In this document: piece by piece, positions 18,890-28,847 of the stretch | How the letters are laid out: every line of letters begins with the position of its first letter | How positions within the stretch are numbered: position 1 is the first letter of the stretch | Assembly: GCF_030651755.1 (NCBI RefSeq) | Contig: NZ_JAUSBZ010000152.1 | Span: 1-64,000 of the forward strand | Direction of reading: 5' to 3' | DNA: 64,000 nt | From: Phenylobacterium sp. | GTDB taxonomy: Bacteria > Pseudomonadota > Alphaproteobacteria > Caulobacterales > Caulobacteraceae | Notes under the pieces: model-generated | The model's database searches: none | Told to the model about the DNA's origin: nothing | The model's input: the letters and a program-made list of their open reading frames with translations, nothing else | Position numbers and translations under genes: made by a program

Positions 18890-19873
18890 CTAGTCGGCCA
18901 GCTTGACCAGCATCTTGCCGGAATTGGCGCCTTCCAGCAGGCCGATCAGGGCCTGGGGGGCGGACGTGATCCCGTCCATCACCGTCTCCTGGTACTTGAT
19001 CTTGCCCTCGCGCAGCCAGGCGGCCATGTCGCGCTGGAAGTCGGGCTGCAGGTGCATGAAGTCCGTGCCCACAAAGCCCCGCAGCATCACCCGGGAATAG
19101 ATGATGTTGGACAGGTTGCGCACCGGCGCCTGACCTTCGTTGTAGCCCGAGATCATGCCGCAGACCGCGATACGGCCCAGTGTGTTCATCCGGCGCAGCG
19201 CGGCTTCCAGATGCTCGCCGCCGACATTGTCGAAATAGACGTCGATGCCCTTGGGCGTGGCGTCCTCCACTGCCTTGCGAATGGGCTGGGTCTTGTAGTT
19301 GATCACGGCGTCCAGGCCGATCTCGTCCCGCAGCCAGGCGGCCTTGTCGTCCGAGCCGGTGGAGCCGACCACGTAACCGTTTTTGATCTTGGCGATCTGG
19401 GCGGCCATCGAGCCCACCGCGCCGGCGGCGGTGGAGACGAACACCTGCTCGCCCTCCTTCATCGCGCCGATGAACAGCAGGCCGCCATAGGCCGTGAAGC
19501 CGGTCATGCCCATCGCATGCATGTGGACCGTCAGCGGCAGGCCCTCGGCCGGGGTCAGCTTGGACAGGCCCTTGGCGTCGGAGACGAAATACTCCCGGAA
19601 ACCCAGGCGGTTGTTGACCAGATCGCCGACGGCGAAGTCCGGGCTCTTGGACTGGACCACCCGACCGAGCGCCCCGCCCATCATGGCCTCATTCAGGGCC
19701 TGGCCTGAGGTCAGCCGCGGGCGCATGGCCGGGTCCACCGACATGTAGAGGTTCTGGACCAGCACTTGGCCGTCGGCGGCGTCGGGGACGTTGGTCTCGA
19801 CGATCTCGAACTCGCTCGCCTGCGGCATGCCATTGGGGCGGGTGATGAGATGAACTTCGCGGCTGATGGGCAT
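18890..19873 (-). CDS. NADP-dependent oxidoreductase, zinc-independent MDR family (CurA/YncB-like)
   Basis: MPISREVHLITRPNGMPQASEFEIVETNVPDAADGQVLVQNLYMSVDPAMRPRLTSG; FVSTAAGAVGSMAAQIAKIKNGYVVGSTGS; start trimmed from the 644 aa ORF. Confidence 0.92.
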   Translation of the reverse strand: MPISREVHLITRPNGMPQASEFEIVETNVPDAADGQVLVQNLYMSVDPAMRPRLTSGQALNEAMMGGALGRVVQSKSPDFAVGDLVNNRLGFREYFVSDAKGLSKLTPAEGLPLTVHMHAMGMTGFTAYGGLLFIGAMKEGEQVFVSTAAGAVGSMAAQIAKIKNGYVVGSTGSDDKAAWLRDEIGLDAVINYKTQPIRKAVEDATPKGIDVYFDNVGGEHLEAALRRMNTLGRIAVCGMISGYNEGQAPVRNLSNIIYSRVMLRGFVGTDFMHLQPDFQRDMAAWLREGKIKYQETVMDGITSAPQALIGLLEGANSGKMLVKLAD

Positions 19874-19978
19874 ATGGCCCTCCCTTATGTGTCTTGAATG
19901 GGTGAAAACTATGGGCGGACCATGGACCGCGCCGATCAGGGGCTTCAACCCTGACGCAAGGGAAGGGGGAGGGGGCTG

Positions 19979-20857
19979 ATGGCCGAGCGCGTGCAGGTGG
20001 ACGAGGCGACCGTCGCCGCCCTGGTGGCCGAGCAGTTTCCCCAATGGGCGGACCTGGCCGTGAGCCGCGTGCGGCCCGGGGGCTGGGACAATCGCACCTT
20101 CCGGCTGGGGGAGGCCCTGCTCGTTCGCATGCCGGCCGCCGACCACTATGTGGCCGCTGTGGAGAAGGAACAGGTCTGGCTGCCGAGGCTGGCGCCCGCC
20201 CTGCCCCTGCCGATCCCGGCGCCTGTGGCGGTGGGCGCGCCGGGCCACGGCTACCCCTTCCCCTGGTTGATCTGCGCCTGGATCGCGGGGGACACGGTGG
20301 CGGCGGCGGAGGGCCTGGACCACAATCAGCTCGCCCAGGACCTGGCTGACTTCCTGCTGGCCCTGCACGCCATCGACGCCCAGGACGGGCCGGCGGCGGG
20401 CGCCCACAACTTCCACCGGGGTGGCGATCCGGCGGTCTATGACGGCCAGACCCGGGCGGCGGTGCGGGCCCTGGGCGATCAGATCGACGGCGCCGCGGCC
20501 CTGGGGCTGTGGGAGGACGCCCTGTCCACCCGCTGGGAGCGGCCGCCGGTCTGGATCCACGGGGACGTGGCGCCGGGCAATCTGCTGGTCCGGGACGGCC
20601 GGCTGGCCGCGGTGATCGACTTCGGGACCTGCGGGGTCGGCGATCCGGCCTGCGACCTGGCGTTCGCCTGGACCGTCCTGGCGGACGAGGCCCGCGACGT
20701 GTTCCGCCAGCGTCTGGGCCTGGACGACGCCTGCTGGCGCCGGGGTCAGGCCTGGGCGCTGTGGAAGGCGCTGATCGTGGTGGCCGGGGCGCCCGGCGTC
20801 CACACCCACGAGCGCGACCTGCACCTGCGGGTGTTGAAGCGCCTGGGCGTCATGTAG
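19979..20857 (+). CDS. aminoglycoside phosphotransferase family protein
   Basis: RVRPGGWDNRTFRLGEALLVRMP; PPVWIHGDVAPGNLLVRDGRLAAVIDFGTCGVGDPACDLAFAW. Confidence 0.9.
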   Translation: MAERVQVDEATVAALVAEQFPQWADLAVSRVRPGGWDNRTFRLGEALLVRMPAADHYVAAVEKEQVWLPRLAPALPLPIPAPVAVGAPGHGYPFPWLICAWIAGDTVAAAEGLDHNQLAQDLADFLLALHAIDAQDGPAAGAHNFHRGGDPAVYDGQTRAAVRALGDQIDGAAALGLWEDALSTRWERPPVWIHGDVAPGNLLVRDGRLAAVIDFGTCGVGDPACDLAFAWTVLADEARDVFRQRLGLDDACWRRGQAWALWKALIVVAGAPGVHTHERDLHLRVLKRLGVM

Positions 20858-20897
20858 CCTCTCGTCCTGGGCCTGGACGGCCCGGTCAAGTCAGGCC

Positions 20898-20926
20898 GCG
20901 ACGGCCCAGGTTCTCTGGGCCGTCGC
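20898..20926. terminator. intergenic hairpin GCGACGGCCCAG-gttct-CTGGGCCGTCGC between convergent genes
   Basis: Perfect 12-bp arms; no clear T-run. Confidence 0.5.
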
Positions 20927-20939
20927 TGTCGAACAGGCT

Positions 20940-22274
20940 TCAGGCCGGGGCTTTTTCCCGTTCGGCCTTCAGCTTGGCGTAGCCTTCCTTCAGCTCCTCC
21001 AGCTCCTTGGCGTACTTCTCCTTGGCTTCCTCCTGCAGGCGCGGGATGTGGTAGCTGGGGAAGAGGTCGTTCTCGGGCCGGTAATCCTTGAGGATCTGCT
21101 TGGCGAGCGTGACCTTGTGCACCTCGGTGGGGCCGTCGGCGATGCCCATGACCAGAGAGCTCGTCACCATACGCATGAACGGCATTTCGTTGGAGACGCC
21201 CAGCGCCCCATGCAGGTGGGCGGCCTTGGTGGCCACGTCGTTATAGACCTTGGGCATGGCCACCTTGATGGCGGCGATGTCCTTGCGGACCTTGTTGTAG
21301 TCCTTGTGCTTGTCGATCAGCCAGGCGGTGCGCAGGACCAGCAGGCGGAACTGCTCGACGGCGATCCAGGAGTCGGCGATCTGCTCCTGCACCATCTGCA
21401 GGTCCGACAGGCGCCCGTCCCGGGTGGTGCGCGACACCGCCCGCTGGCACATCAGGTCGAGCGCATGGCGGCAGGCGCCGACGGTGCGCATGGCGTGGTG
21501 GACCCGGCCGCCGCCCAGGCGGACCTGGGCGATGACGAAGGCCGCGCCGCGATCGCCCAGCAGGGCCTCAGGCCCCACGCGGACGTCGTTGTAGCGGACA
21601 TAGCCTTCGGTGCCGCCGCCGATCTCGCCGCCGCCGCCGACCGCCACATTGCGGATGATCTCCACGCCGGGGGTGTCGGTGGGCACCAGGAAGATCGAGG
21701 TGCGCCGATAGGGGTCCTTGGCGTCCGGATCGGTGATCGCATAGACCACCAGCAGCTTCGAATAGCGGGCGTTGGTGGAGAACCACTTCTCGCCATTGAT
21801 GATCCAGTCCTTGCCGTCCTGCACCGCGCGGGTGGTGAAGGTCAGGGGATCAGACCCGCCGGCCGGCTCGGACATGGAAAAGGCCGAGCGGATCTCGCCG
21901 TTCAGCAGCGGCCAGAGCCAGCGCTCCTTCTGGGCGTCGGTGCCGTAGTGGGCGATGATCTCGGCGTTGCCCGTGTCGGGCGCCTGGCAGCCGAAGACGG
22001 TGGGGGCGATGGAGTTGCGCCCCAGCTTCTCGTTCATCAGGCCGAGCTTGAGCTGACCATAGCCCTGGCCGCCGAGTTCGGGACCGAGGTGACAGGCCCA
22101 CAGGCCCTGGTCCTTCACCTTCTGCTGCAGGGGCTTGATGAACTTCTCGCGGCCCAGCGGGCCGTGGGCGGCCATGCCCAGATGGCTGAGAGGTTCGACC
22201 TCCTCGCGCATAAAGTCCTCGATCCAGTCGAGCTTCTTCTGGAATTCGGGGTCGGTTTCAAAGTCCCAGGCCAT
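20940..22274 (-). CDS. acyl-CoA dehydrogenase family protein
   Basis: MAWDFETDPEFQKKLDWIEDFMREEVEPLSH; SAFSMSEPAGGSDPLTFTTRAVQDGKDWIINGEKWFSTNA. Confidence 0.92.
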   Translation of the reverse strand: MAWDFETDPEFQKKLDWIEDFMREEVEPLSHLGMAAHGPLGREKFIKPLQQKVKDQGLWACHLGPELGGQGYGQLKLGLMNEKLGRNSIAPTVFGCQAPDTGNAEIIAHYGTDAQKERWLWPLLNGEIRSAFSMSEPAGGSDPLTFTTRAVQDGKDWIINGEKWFSTNARYSKLLVVYAITDPDAKDPYRRTSIFLVPTDTPGVEIIRNVAVGGGGEIGGGTEGYVRYNDVRVGPEALLGDRGAAFVIAQVRLGGGRVHHAMRTVGACRHALDLMCQRAVSRTTRDGRLSDLQMVQEQIADSWIAVEQFRLLVLRTAWLIDKHKDYNKVRKDIAAIKVAMPKVYNDVATKAAHLHGALGVSNEMPFMRMVTSSLVMGIADGPTEVHKVTLAKQILKDYRPENDLFPSYHIPRLQEEAKEKYAKELEELKEGYAKLKAEREKAPA

Positions 22275-22539
22275 GTCGTCCTCCTTGGGCTCCGCCGCAC
22301 CAGGCGCGAAGCATTTCGTAGATGCGGTATGTTTCGGCGCGCCGGGCATACCGGAAATTCTAACACTGGCGGCCGGCTCTGGCCGGCTCCCGGCATTATC
22401 AGGCCAGCGGCGGCGCGACGCAACCGGGCGAGCCCAAATCACCTAACAGACTGATTTCACGACAATTGTGCTGACTCAGCGCAGTTGTGCTGAAACTGCC
22501 GCCAAGCCTGGGTGTGCCGGTTTCTTCAGAACGCAGGGT

Positions 22540-22645
22540 TCACCACGAAGGACACGAAGAGCACGAAGAGCACGAAGGAGGGGCCACATCTTTGTGAACT
22601 TTGTGTGCTTCGTGGTTGATCTTACGGCGCTGCGCGCGGCCTGAC
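22540..22645. repeat. dispersed CACGAAGG / TTTGTG..CTTCGTGGTTGATC repeat, copy B (variant subfamily)
   Basis: caccacgaaggacacgaagagcacgaag...tttgtgtgcttcgtggttgatcttacggcgctgcgcgc; related to 56900 copy F. Confidence 0.7.
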
Positions 22646-22653
22646 CGCCCTCA

Positions 22654-24141
22654 TCAGTCCGAGCCCGTCGCGGGCGCCAGGGCTGGACCTGGGACGTCAC
22701 CGCGGGGCGGAGGCGAGAGGGTCGAGCGCCGCCAGCCGCCCCAGACATAGTAGCCCCCGGCCAGGACCATGGTGGTCACGCTGCCCAGGGGGAAGCTCCA
22801 CCAGATGGCGTCGGCGCCGAGCATGGGCGTCAGGAGCTGGGCGAAAGGGATGCGCACCACCCACAGGGAGACCACCATGGCCAGGAGCGGCGCGATCACC
22901 GCCCCTGTGGCCCGCACCACGCCGGCGAAGATGAAGGCCACCCCGAACGGGACGAAGCCCCAGAGCACAATGGCGTTGATGTGCCGGGCGATGGGGATGG
23001 TCCCGCTGCCCTCCGGCAGGAAGATCCGCAGGATCAGAGGCTCGGCCAGATAGATCAGGGCGATGGGCAGGGCGGTCATGATGATGGCGAACAGCACGCC
23101 GGTCCGAGCCACCGCCTCCACCCGGTCCATGCGCCCGGCCCCGACATTCTGGGCGGCCATGGAGGACACCGCCGCCCCCAGCGCCATGGCCGGCATCTGC
23201 ACATAGGTCCAGACCTGCATGGCCGCGGCGTAGGCGGCGGCGGTCTGGGAGCCATAGGCGTTGACGAAGGCCAGCATCACCACCGCTGCGCCCGACACCA
23301 CCAGCATGTGCATGGCCATGGGCAGGCCCTTGAACACCAGGGTCTTGAGGATGGCGGGGTCGGGGCGCAGCAGGCCCCATTCGCCGCGTCGCAGAACCAG
23401 CGGACTGCCCGTGCGGTAGAGGAAGACGATCATGCCGGCCAGCGCGATGGTCTGGCTGATCAGGGTGGCGGCGGCCGATCCGCCGATGCCCAGGGTCGGC
23501 GCTGGTCCAAGGCCCAGGATCAGCACCGGGTTGAGGACGATGTCGAGACCGACGGCGGCGAGGGAAAAATAGAAGGGCGTCCGGGAATCGCCGGTCCCGC
23601 GCATGGCCATCATCGCGAAGGAGAAGAAGTACATGAAGGGCAGGGCCGCAAAGATCACCCGCAGATAGGTGATCGCATCGGCCCGGGCGTCGGCGGGCGT
23701 TCCCATGGCCGCCAGGATGGCCGGGGTCAGGGCCAGGCCCGCCAGGCCCACGGCCAGGGACAGGAGGGCGAAGAAGAGCGTGCTGGCGCCGGCCACCCGC
23801 TTGATTTCAGCGGTGGAGCCGGCCCCGACGGCCTGGGCGATCAGCAGGTTGGCGGCCATGGCCAGGCCGAACACCGCGCCCAGCAGCAGGAAGAGGATGT
23901 TGTTGGCGTTGGCCGTGGCCGTGAGGGCGGCTGGCCCCAGGATATGGCTGACCCAGGCGGCGTTGGCCGTTCCGTTCAGGGACTGGAGGAGGTTGGCCCC
24001 CAGCATCGGCAGGGTGAAGACCAGCAGGCCGCGCGCGATGGGGCCTTGGGTCAGATCGCCCTTGCGCGGGGCCGGCGGCGCCCCCGCGATGGCCGCGCTG
24101 GAAGGGGGCTCCCCGGAAAGGGCCTTGTCAGTGGGTTCCAA
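22654..24141 (-). CDS. MATE family efflux transporter
   Basis: About 12 hydrophobic segments; LLVFTLPMLGANLLQSLNGTANAAWVSHILGPAALTATANANNILFLLLG. Confidence 0.9.
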   Translation of the reverse strand: MEPTDKALSGEPPSSAAIAGAPPAPRKGDLTQGPIARGLLVFTLPMLGANLLQSLNGTANAAWVSHILGPAALTATANANNILFLLLGAVFGLAMAANLLIAQAVGAGSTAEIKRVAGASTLFFALLSLAVGLAGLALTPAILAAMGTPADARADAITYLRVIFAALPFMYFFSFAMMAMRGTGDSRTPFYFSLAAVGLDIVLNPVLILGLGPAPTLGIGGSAAATLISQTIALAGMIVFLYRTGSPLVLRRGEWGLLRPDPAILKTLVFKGLPMAMHMLVVSGAAVVMLAFVNAYGSQTAAAYAAAMQVWTYVQMPAMALGAAVSSMAAQNVGAGRMDRVEAVARTGVLFAIIMTALPIALIYLAEPLILRIFLPEGSGTIPIARHINAIVLWGFVPFGVAFIFAGVVRATGAVIAPLLAMVVSLWVVRIPFAQLLTPMLGADAIWWSFPLGSVTTMVLAGGYYVWGGWRRSTLSPPPRGDVPGPALAPATGSD

Positions 24142-24317
24142 GCCGGGCTCCCGCCAGCGCCCAGGGGCGTGTAGGGGTCAATCCTAGGCGGGGGCGCCGG
24201 CGCCCACAACCCGGACGCGCAGGCCCGTTCGTCTTGAGCCCGCCGCATTTCGCTGTATGAGCAGGACTAACCATTTGAACGGGCGCGCGCCTGGGGCGCC
24301 TGCAGACAAAGTTCGGC

Positions 24318-25367
24318 ATGAAAATTCTGATCACCGGCGGCGCCGGCTTCATCGGGTCGGCCGTGGTCCGCAGGGCGATCGCCCAGGGTCACGAGGTCGT
24401 CAATCTGGACGTTCTGACCTATTCGGCCAGCCTGGCCAATGTGGCCTCTGTGGCGGGCTCGCCCCACTACGCCTTTGAAGAGGCTGATATCTGCGACGGG
24501 CCCAGGATGGCGGAGATCTTCGCCCGCCACCGGCCCGATGCGGTGATGCATCTGGCGGCCGAAAGTCACAACGACCGGGCCATTGACGGGCCGCTGGACT
24601 TTGTCCGCACCAATGTCACCGGGACCGCCGTGCTGCTCGAAGCCGCCCGGGCCTTCTGGAACACCCTGGAGGGCGAGGCCAAGGCCGCCTTCCGTTTCCA
24701 CCATGTGTCCACCGACGAGGTGTTCGGGGCGCTGGGCGAAGACGGCGCCTTCACCGAAGAGACCCCCTACGACCCCAACTCCCCCTATTCGGCCAGCAAG
24801 GCCGGCGCCGACCATCTGGTGCGCGCCTGGGGGCGGACCTATGGCCTGCCGGTGGTGATCACCAACTGCGCCAACAATTACGGCCCCTTCCAGTTTCCCG
24901 AAAAACTGATCCCGACGGTGGTGGTCCGGGCCATGGAGGGCAAGACCATCCCGGTCTATGGGGACGGCCGCCAGGTCCGCGACTGGCTGCATGTAGATGA
25001 CCACGCCCAAGCCCTGCTGCTGGTGCTACAGAAGGGCCGCCTGGGCGAGACCTATTGCATCGGCGGGGACTCCACCCACCGCAATTTGGAGGTCATCCAG
25101 ATGCTCTGCGCCGAGCTCGACCGCCTGGCGCCGGCCAATACGCCGCACGCCGAAAAGATCACCTTTGTCGCCGACCGACCGGGCCACGACTTCCGCTATT
25201 CCATCGACGCCGCCAAGCTGAAGGCCGAACTCGGCTGGGAGCCGGCCACGCCGCTCAGCGAAGGTTTGGCGCAGACCGTGGCCTGGTACGTGGACAACCG
25301 CGACTGGTGGCAGGCTATCCGCGACAAGGGCTTCCATTCCGAGCGCCTGGGCCTGGCCAAGGCATGA
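24318..25367 (+). CDS. rfbB: dTDP-glucose 4,6-dehydratase
   Basis: MKILITGGAGFIGSAVVRRAI; HVSTDEVFGALGEDGAFTEETPYDPNSPYSASKAGADHLVRAW. Confidence 0.95.
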   Translation: MKILITGGAGFIGSAVVRRAIAQGHEVVNLDVLTYSASLANVASVAGSPHYAFEEADICDGPRMAEIFARHRPDAVMHLAAESHNDRAIDGPLDFVRTNVTGTAVLLEAARAFWNTLEGEAKAAFRFHHVSTDEVFGALGEDGAFTEETPYDPNSPYSASKAGADHLVRAWGRTYGLPVVITNCANNYGPFQFPEKLIPTVVVRAMEGKTIPVYGDGRQVRDWLHVDDHAQALLLVLQKGRLGETYCIGGDSTHRNLEVIQMLCAELDRLAPANTPHAEKITFVADRPGHDFRYSIDAAKLKAELGWEPATPLSEGLAQTVAWYVDNRDWWQAIRDKGFHSERLGLAKA

Positions 25368-26260
25368 GCCTGAAGGTCCTGCAGTTCGGCGCCACCGGCC
25401 AGCTCGCCCGGGAGATGCTTGAGCGCGCCGGTCCGGGCGTGGAGATCACCGCCCTGTCCCGCGCCCAGGTCGATCTGACCGACCCCGTGGCCGTCGCGCG
25501 CGCCATCGGCGAGGCCGGCGAGACCGACCTGGTGCTGAATGCGGCGGCCTATACCGCCGTCGACAAGGCCGAGGCCGAGCCGGACCTGGCCTATGCCGTC
25601 AACGCCTGGGCGCCCGCCGCCATGGCCCGGGCCTGTCAGGCGCGGGGCCTGCCCCTGCTGCACATCTCCACCGACATGGTGTTTTCCGGCGAAAAGGCTG
25701 GCGCCTACCTCGAAACCGACCCCCCGGCCCCGTTGCACGTCTATGGCGCCTCCAAGCTGGCCGGCGAGCAGGCGGTGCTGAACGGCTGCGACCGGGCCCT
25801 GGTGATGCGGGTCTCCTGGCTGTTCTCGGCCTATGGCCAGAACTTCCTGCAGATGATGCTGCGCCTAGGGGAGACCCAGCCGGCGCTGAAGGTGGTGGCC
25901 GACCAGCGGGCCTGCCCGACGGCCAGCGGCGACCTGGCGGCCTTCATCCTCAGCCAGGGGGAGCGCCTGGCCAAGGCGCCGGCCGGCGCCCGGGAATGGG
26001 GCCTCTTGCATGTGGTCAACGCCGGCGTCGCCAGCCGCTATGACATGGCCCAGGCGATCTTCGCCCAGACCAAGCCGGGCAACCCGCCGGCCATGGAGCC
26101 TGTGCCCACCAGCGCCTTTCCGACGCCGGCCCGCCGGGCCCTGAACGCGGTGCTGGACACGAGCCGCATGCAGGAGGTCTTCTCCCTGCAGCTGCGTCCC
26201 TGGCAGGAGGCGCTGGAGGATGTGGTGGGGGCGCTGATAGCCCAGAAGGAGACGGCGTGA
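25364..26260 (+). CDS. rfbD: dTDP-4-dehydrorhamnose reductase
   Basis: [44 protein letters not shown]; 4-bp ATGA overlap with rfbB. Confidence 0.92.
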   Translation: MSLKVLQFGATGQLAREMLERAGPGVEITALSRAQVDLTDPVAVARAIGEAGETDLVLNAAAYTAVDKAEAEPDLAYAVNAWAPAAMARACQARGLPLLHISTDMVFSGEKAGAYLETDPPAPLHVYGASKLAGEQAVLNGCDRALVMRVSWLFSAYGQNFLQMMLRLGETQPALKVVADQRACPTASGDLAAFILSQGERLAKAPAGAREWGLLHVVNAGVASRYDMAQAIFAQTKPGNPPAMEPVPTSAFPTPARRALNAVLDTSRMQEVFSLQLRPWQEALEDVVGALIAQKETA

Positions 26261-27153
26261 GACGCGGCATCATCCTGGCGGGGGGCTCGGGCACCCGGCT
26301 GCACCCGCTGACCCTGGCGGTCTCCAAGCAGCTCCTGCCGATCTACGACAAGCCGATGATCTACTACCCCCTGTCGGTCCTGCTGCTGGCCGGGGTCCGC
26401 GAGATCCTGATCATCACCACGCCTGAGGACCAGGCGGGATTCAAGCGCCTGCTGGGCGACGGCTCCCAGCTCGGCGTACGGTTCGAATTCGTCGTCCAAC
26501 CCAAGCCCGAGGGCCTCGCCCAGGCCTATCTGCTGGGGGAAGAGTTCGTCGGCGGCGAGCCCAGCATCATGGTGCTGGGCGACAACATCTTCTTTGGCCA
26601 GAACTTCGGCCAGATGCTCCGGGCCGCCGATGAGCGGACCAATGGCGCGACGGTCTTCGGCTATCCGGTCAACGACCCCGAACGCTATGGCGTGGTTGAG
26701 CTCGGCGAGGGCGGCAAGGTGCTGGGCATCGAGGAAAAGCCCACCCGGCCCAAGTCCAACTATGCGGTGACCGGCCTCTATTTCTATGACGGCAAGGCCA
26801 GCGAATACGCCAAGACCCTGAAGCCTTCCCACCGGGGCGAGCTGGAGATCACCGCGCTGAACCAGGTCTATCTGGACGCCGGCGAACTGAATGTGGAGCT
26901 GCTGGGCCGCGGCTTCGCCTGGCTGGACACCGGCACCCATGACAGCCTGATCCAGGCCGGCGAACTGATCCGCACGCTGGAGCTGCGCCAGGGCCTGCGC
27001 ATCGGCTGTATCGAGGAAGTCGCCTATTCCAAGGGCTTCATCGACCGGGCGCAGCTGGCCGATCTGGGCCGCGCCCAGGCCAAGGGCGAATATGGCCAGT
27101 ACTTGATCCGCCTGGCCGAGGGCCTCGCCACCGGCGCCGAGCCGGCGGAGTAA
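26257..27153 (+). CDS. rfbA: glucose-1-phosphate thymidylyltransferase
   Basis: [57 protein letters not shown]. Confidence 0.95.
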   Translation: MRRGIILAGGSGTRLHPLTLAVSKQLLPIYDKPMIYYPLSVLLLAGVREILIITTPEDQAGFKRLLGDGSQLGVRFEFVVQPKPEGLAQAYLLGEEFVGGEPSIMVLGDNIFFGQNFGQMLRAADERTNGATVFGYPVNDPERYGVVELGEGGKVLGIEEKPTRPKSNYAVTGLYFYDGKASEYAKTLKPSHRGELEITALNQVYLDAGELNVELLGRGFAWLDTGTHDSLIQAGELIRTLELRQGLRIGCIEEVAYSKGFIDRAQLADLGRAQAKGEYGQYLIRLAEGLATGAEPAE

Positions 27154-27157
27154 GAGC

Positions 27158-27817
27158 CTAGTCCACCCAGAGGTCCTGGGCCTCGCCCTTGCGGTTCAGG
27201 GCGCGGACCGCGCGTTTGACCACGGCGATCAGCCGTTCGCGCCGGGCGATCTCGTCATAGGTCAGCGAGCCCCGGGCCAGGCCTTCCAGCAGGAAGCGGC
27301 CGAGATCGCGGCTGGTCTGGAAGCGTGGGTCGCTGCCGGCCTGGGTCAGCGCCAGGAAGCGCTCGCCCACCTGATTGCGGTCAAAGGCGCTCTGGGCGTT
27401 GGCCAGGCGGGTGCGCAGCATGGGGTCGGTGCGGGCGGCGGCCTCCAGCTCGGCGAAGGCCACAAAGGGCGTCTCGTGCAGCAGGGACCAATAGGCGTCG
27501 ATGGCCTGCTCGGCGGAATCGACCCCCGGCGCGGTGGGGCTGGAGGCGGCCTGTTCGAACAGGCGCGCGCGCTCAACCTCGATATGCGCCACGGCGGCCT
27601 CCACCAGCTCTTCACGGCTGGAGAAGTGATAGAGCATGGCCCCGCGGGTCAGGTTGGCCGCGTCGGCGATCAGGGCGTTGGTGGCCGCATGATAGCCGAC
27701 CTCGGCGAACAGCCGCATGGCCGCGTCCAGGATGCGGGCGCGGGTCCGGCGAGACTTGGGGGTCTCCTTGGCGGGATAGGTTCGAGCGTCCATCTGCACG
27801 GGCAAAGCTTCAATCAA
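27158..27817 (-). CDS. TetR family transcriptional regulator
   Basis: TRARILDAAMRLFAEVGYHAATNALIADAANLTRGAMLYHFSSREELVEAAVAHIE. Confidence 0.9.
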   Translation of the reverse strand: MIEALPVQMDARTYPAKETPKSRRTRARILDAAMRLFAEVGYHAATNALIADAANLTRGAMLYHFSSREELVEAAVAHIEVERARLFEQAASSPTAPGVDSAEQAIDAYWSLLHETPFVAFAELEAAARTDPMLRTRLANAQSAFDRNQVGERFLALTQAGSDPRFQTSRDLGRFLLEGLARGSLTYDEIARRERLIAVVKRAVRALNRKGEAQDLWVD

Positions 27818-27933
27818 AGTGCGGCCGACATATGGCGAGCCATGCTGCGGCGCCAGTGTTGCAGTGCGGTTTCATCAAAGCGACATGCAATCAGCCTACC
27901 CGACGGTCAGATATAGCCGCTTCGGAGGCGTTC

Positions 27934-28794
27934 GTGGCCGATCTGGGAATCCGACGTTATCGGACCGTCTTCGTTTCCGACGTCCACCTGGGCACCCGGG
28001 GGTGCCAGGCCGAGATGCTGCTGGACTTCATTCGGCACATCGAATGCGACACCCTGTATCTGGTCGGGGACATTGTCGACGGCTGGAAGATGAAGAGCGG
28101 CTGGTACTGGCCCCAGGCCCATAATGACGTAGTGCAGAAAATCCTGCGCCTGGCCCGCAAGGGCGTCAACGTCGTCTATATTCCCGGCAACCACGACGAC
28201 CGCATCCGCGACTTCTGCGGCATTCACTTCGGCGGGGTGGTGGTGGCCCGCGATGCGATCCACGAGGGCGCCGACGGGCGCCGTTTCCTGGTCACCCACG
28301 GCGATGAGTTCGACGGGGTCGTGCAGCACGCCAAGTGGCTGGCCTTCCTGGGCGACTATTCCTATCGGGCGCTGCTGTCGGCCAACACCCTGTTCAACCG
28401 GGTGCGGCGCCGTATGGGCTTTGGCTATTGGAGCCTGTCGGCCTTTCTGAAGACCAAGGTCAAGAACGCCCTGCACTTCATCGAGAACTTCGAGGGCGCG
28501 GTGGCCGAGGAGGCCCGGCGGCGCGGGGTCGACGGGGTGATCTGCGGCCACATCCACAAGGCGGAGATGCGCCAGATCGAGGACATCCTCTATATCAATG
28601 ACGGGGACTGGGTGGAGAGCTGCACCGCCCTGGTCGAGCATATGGACGGCCGGATGGAGATCCTGGAATGGGCCAAGCTGCGCACCTGGGAGGCCGTGCG
28701 TCAGGCGCGCACCCAGCCCGAGGCGCAGGACTCCAGCCCGCCCGCTCCGGTCGAGCCCCAGCCCCTGCCCGCGGCCGCCACGGCGGCGGCCTGA
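27934..28794 (+). CDS. metallophosphoesterase, UDP-2,3-diacylglucosamine diphosphatase-like; PlcP (phospholipase C)-like
   Basis: RTVFVSDVHLGTRGCQAEMLLDFIRHIECDTLYLVGDIVDGWKMKSGWYWPQAHNDVVQKILRLARKGVNVVYIPGNHDD; VICGHIHKAEMRQIEDILYINDGDWVESCTALVEH; GTG start. Confidence 0.88.
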   Translation: MADLGIRRYRTVFVSDVHLGTRGCQAEMLLDFIRHIECDTLYLVGDIVDGWKMKSGWYWPQAHNDVVQKILRLARKGVNVVYIPGNHDDRIRDFCGIHFGGVVVARDAIHEGADGRRFLVTHGDEFDGVVQHAKWLAFLGDYSYRALLSANTLFNRVRRRMGFGYWSLSAFLKTKVKNALHFIENFEGAVAEEARRRGVDGVICGHIHKAEMRQIEDILYINDGDWVESCTALVEHMDGRMEILEWAKLRTWEAVRQARTQPEAQDSSPPAPVEPQPLPAAATAAA

Positions 28795-28824
28795 TCCGAT
28801 CGGCTGATTGACACCCGGGGAGGC

Positions 28825-28847
28825 TCATGACAGTGAGACTGTCATGA
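28825..28847. promoter_or_regulatory. perfect palindrome TCATGACAGT-GAG-ACTGTCATGA overlapping the start codon of the HTH-glycosyltransferase gene
   Basis: 10-bp perfect inverted arms, 3-bp spacer; contains ATG 28844. Confidence 0.75.

Noticed and set aside
18890-20824. 644-aa ORF suggesting a fusion upstream of the NADP-oxidoreductase
   Set aside because: The first ~317 aa are antisense to the aminoglycoside phosphotransferase gene; the true start is MPISREVHL at 19873.
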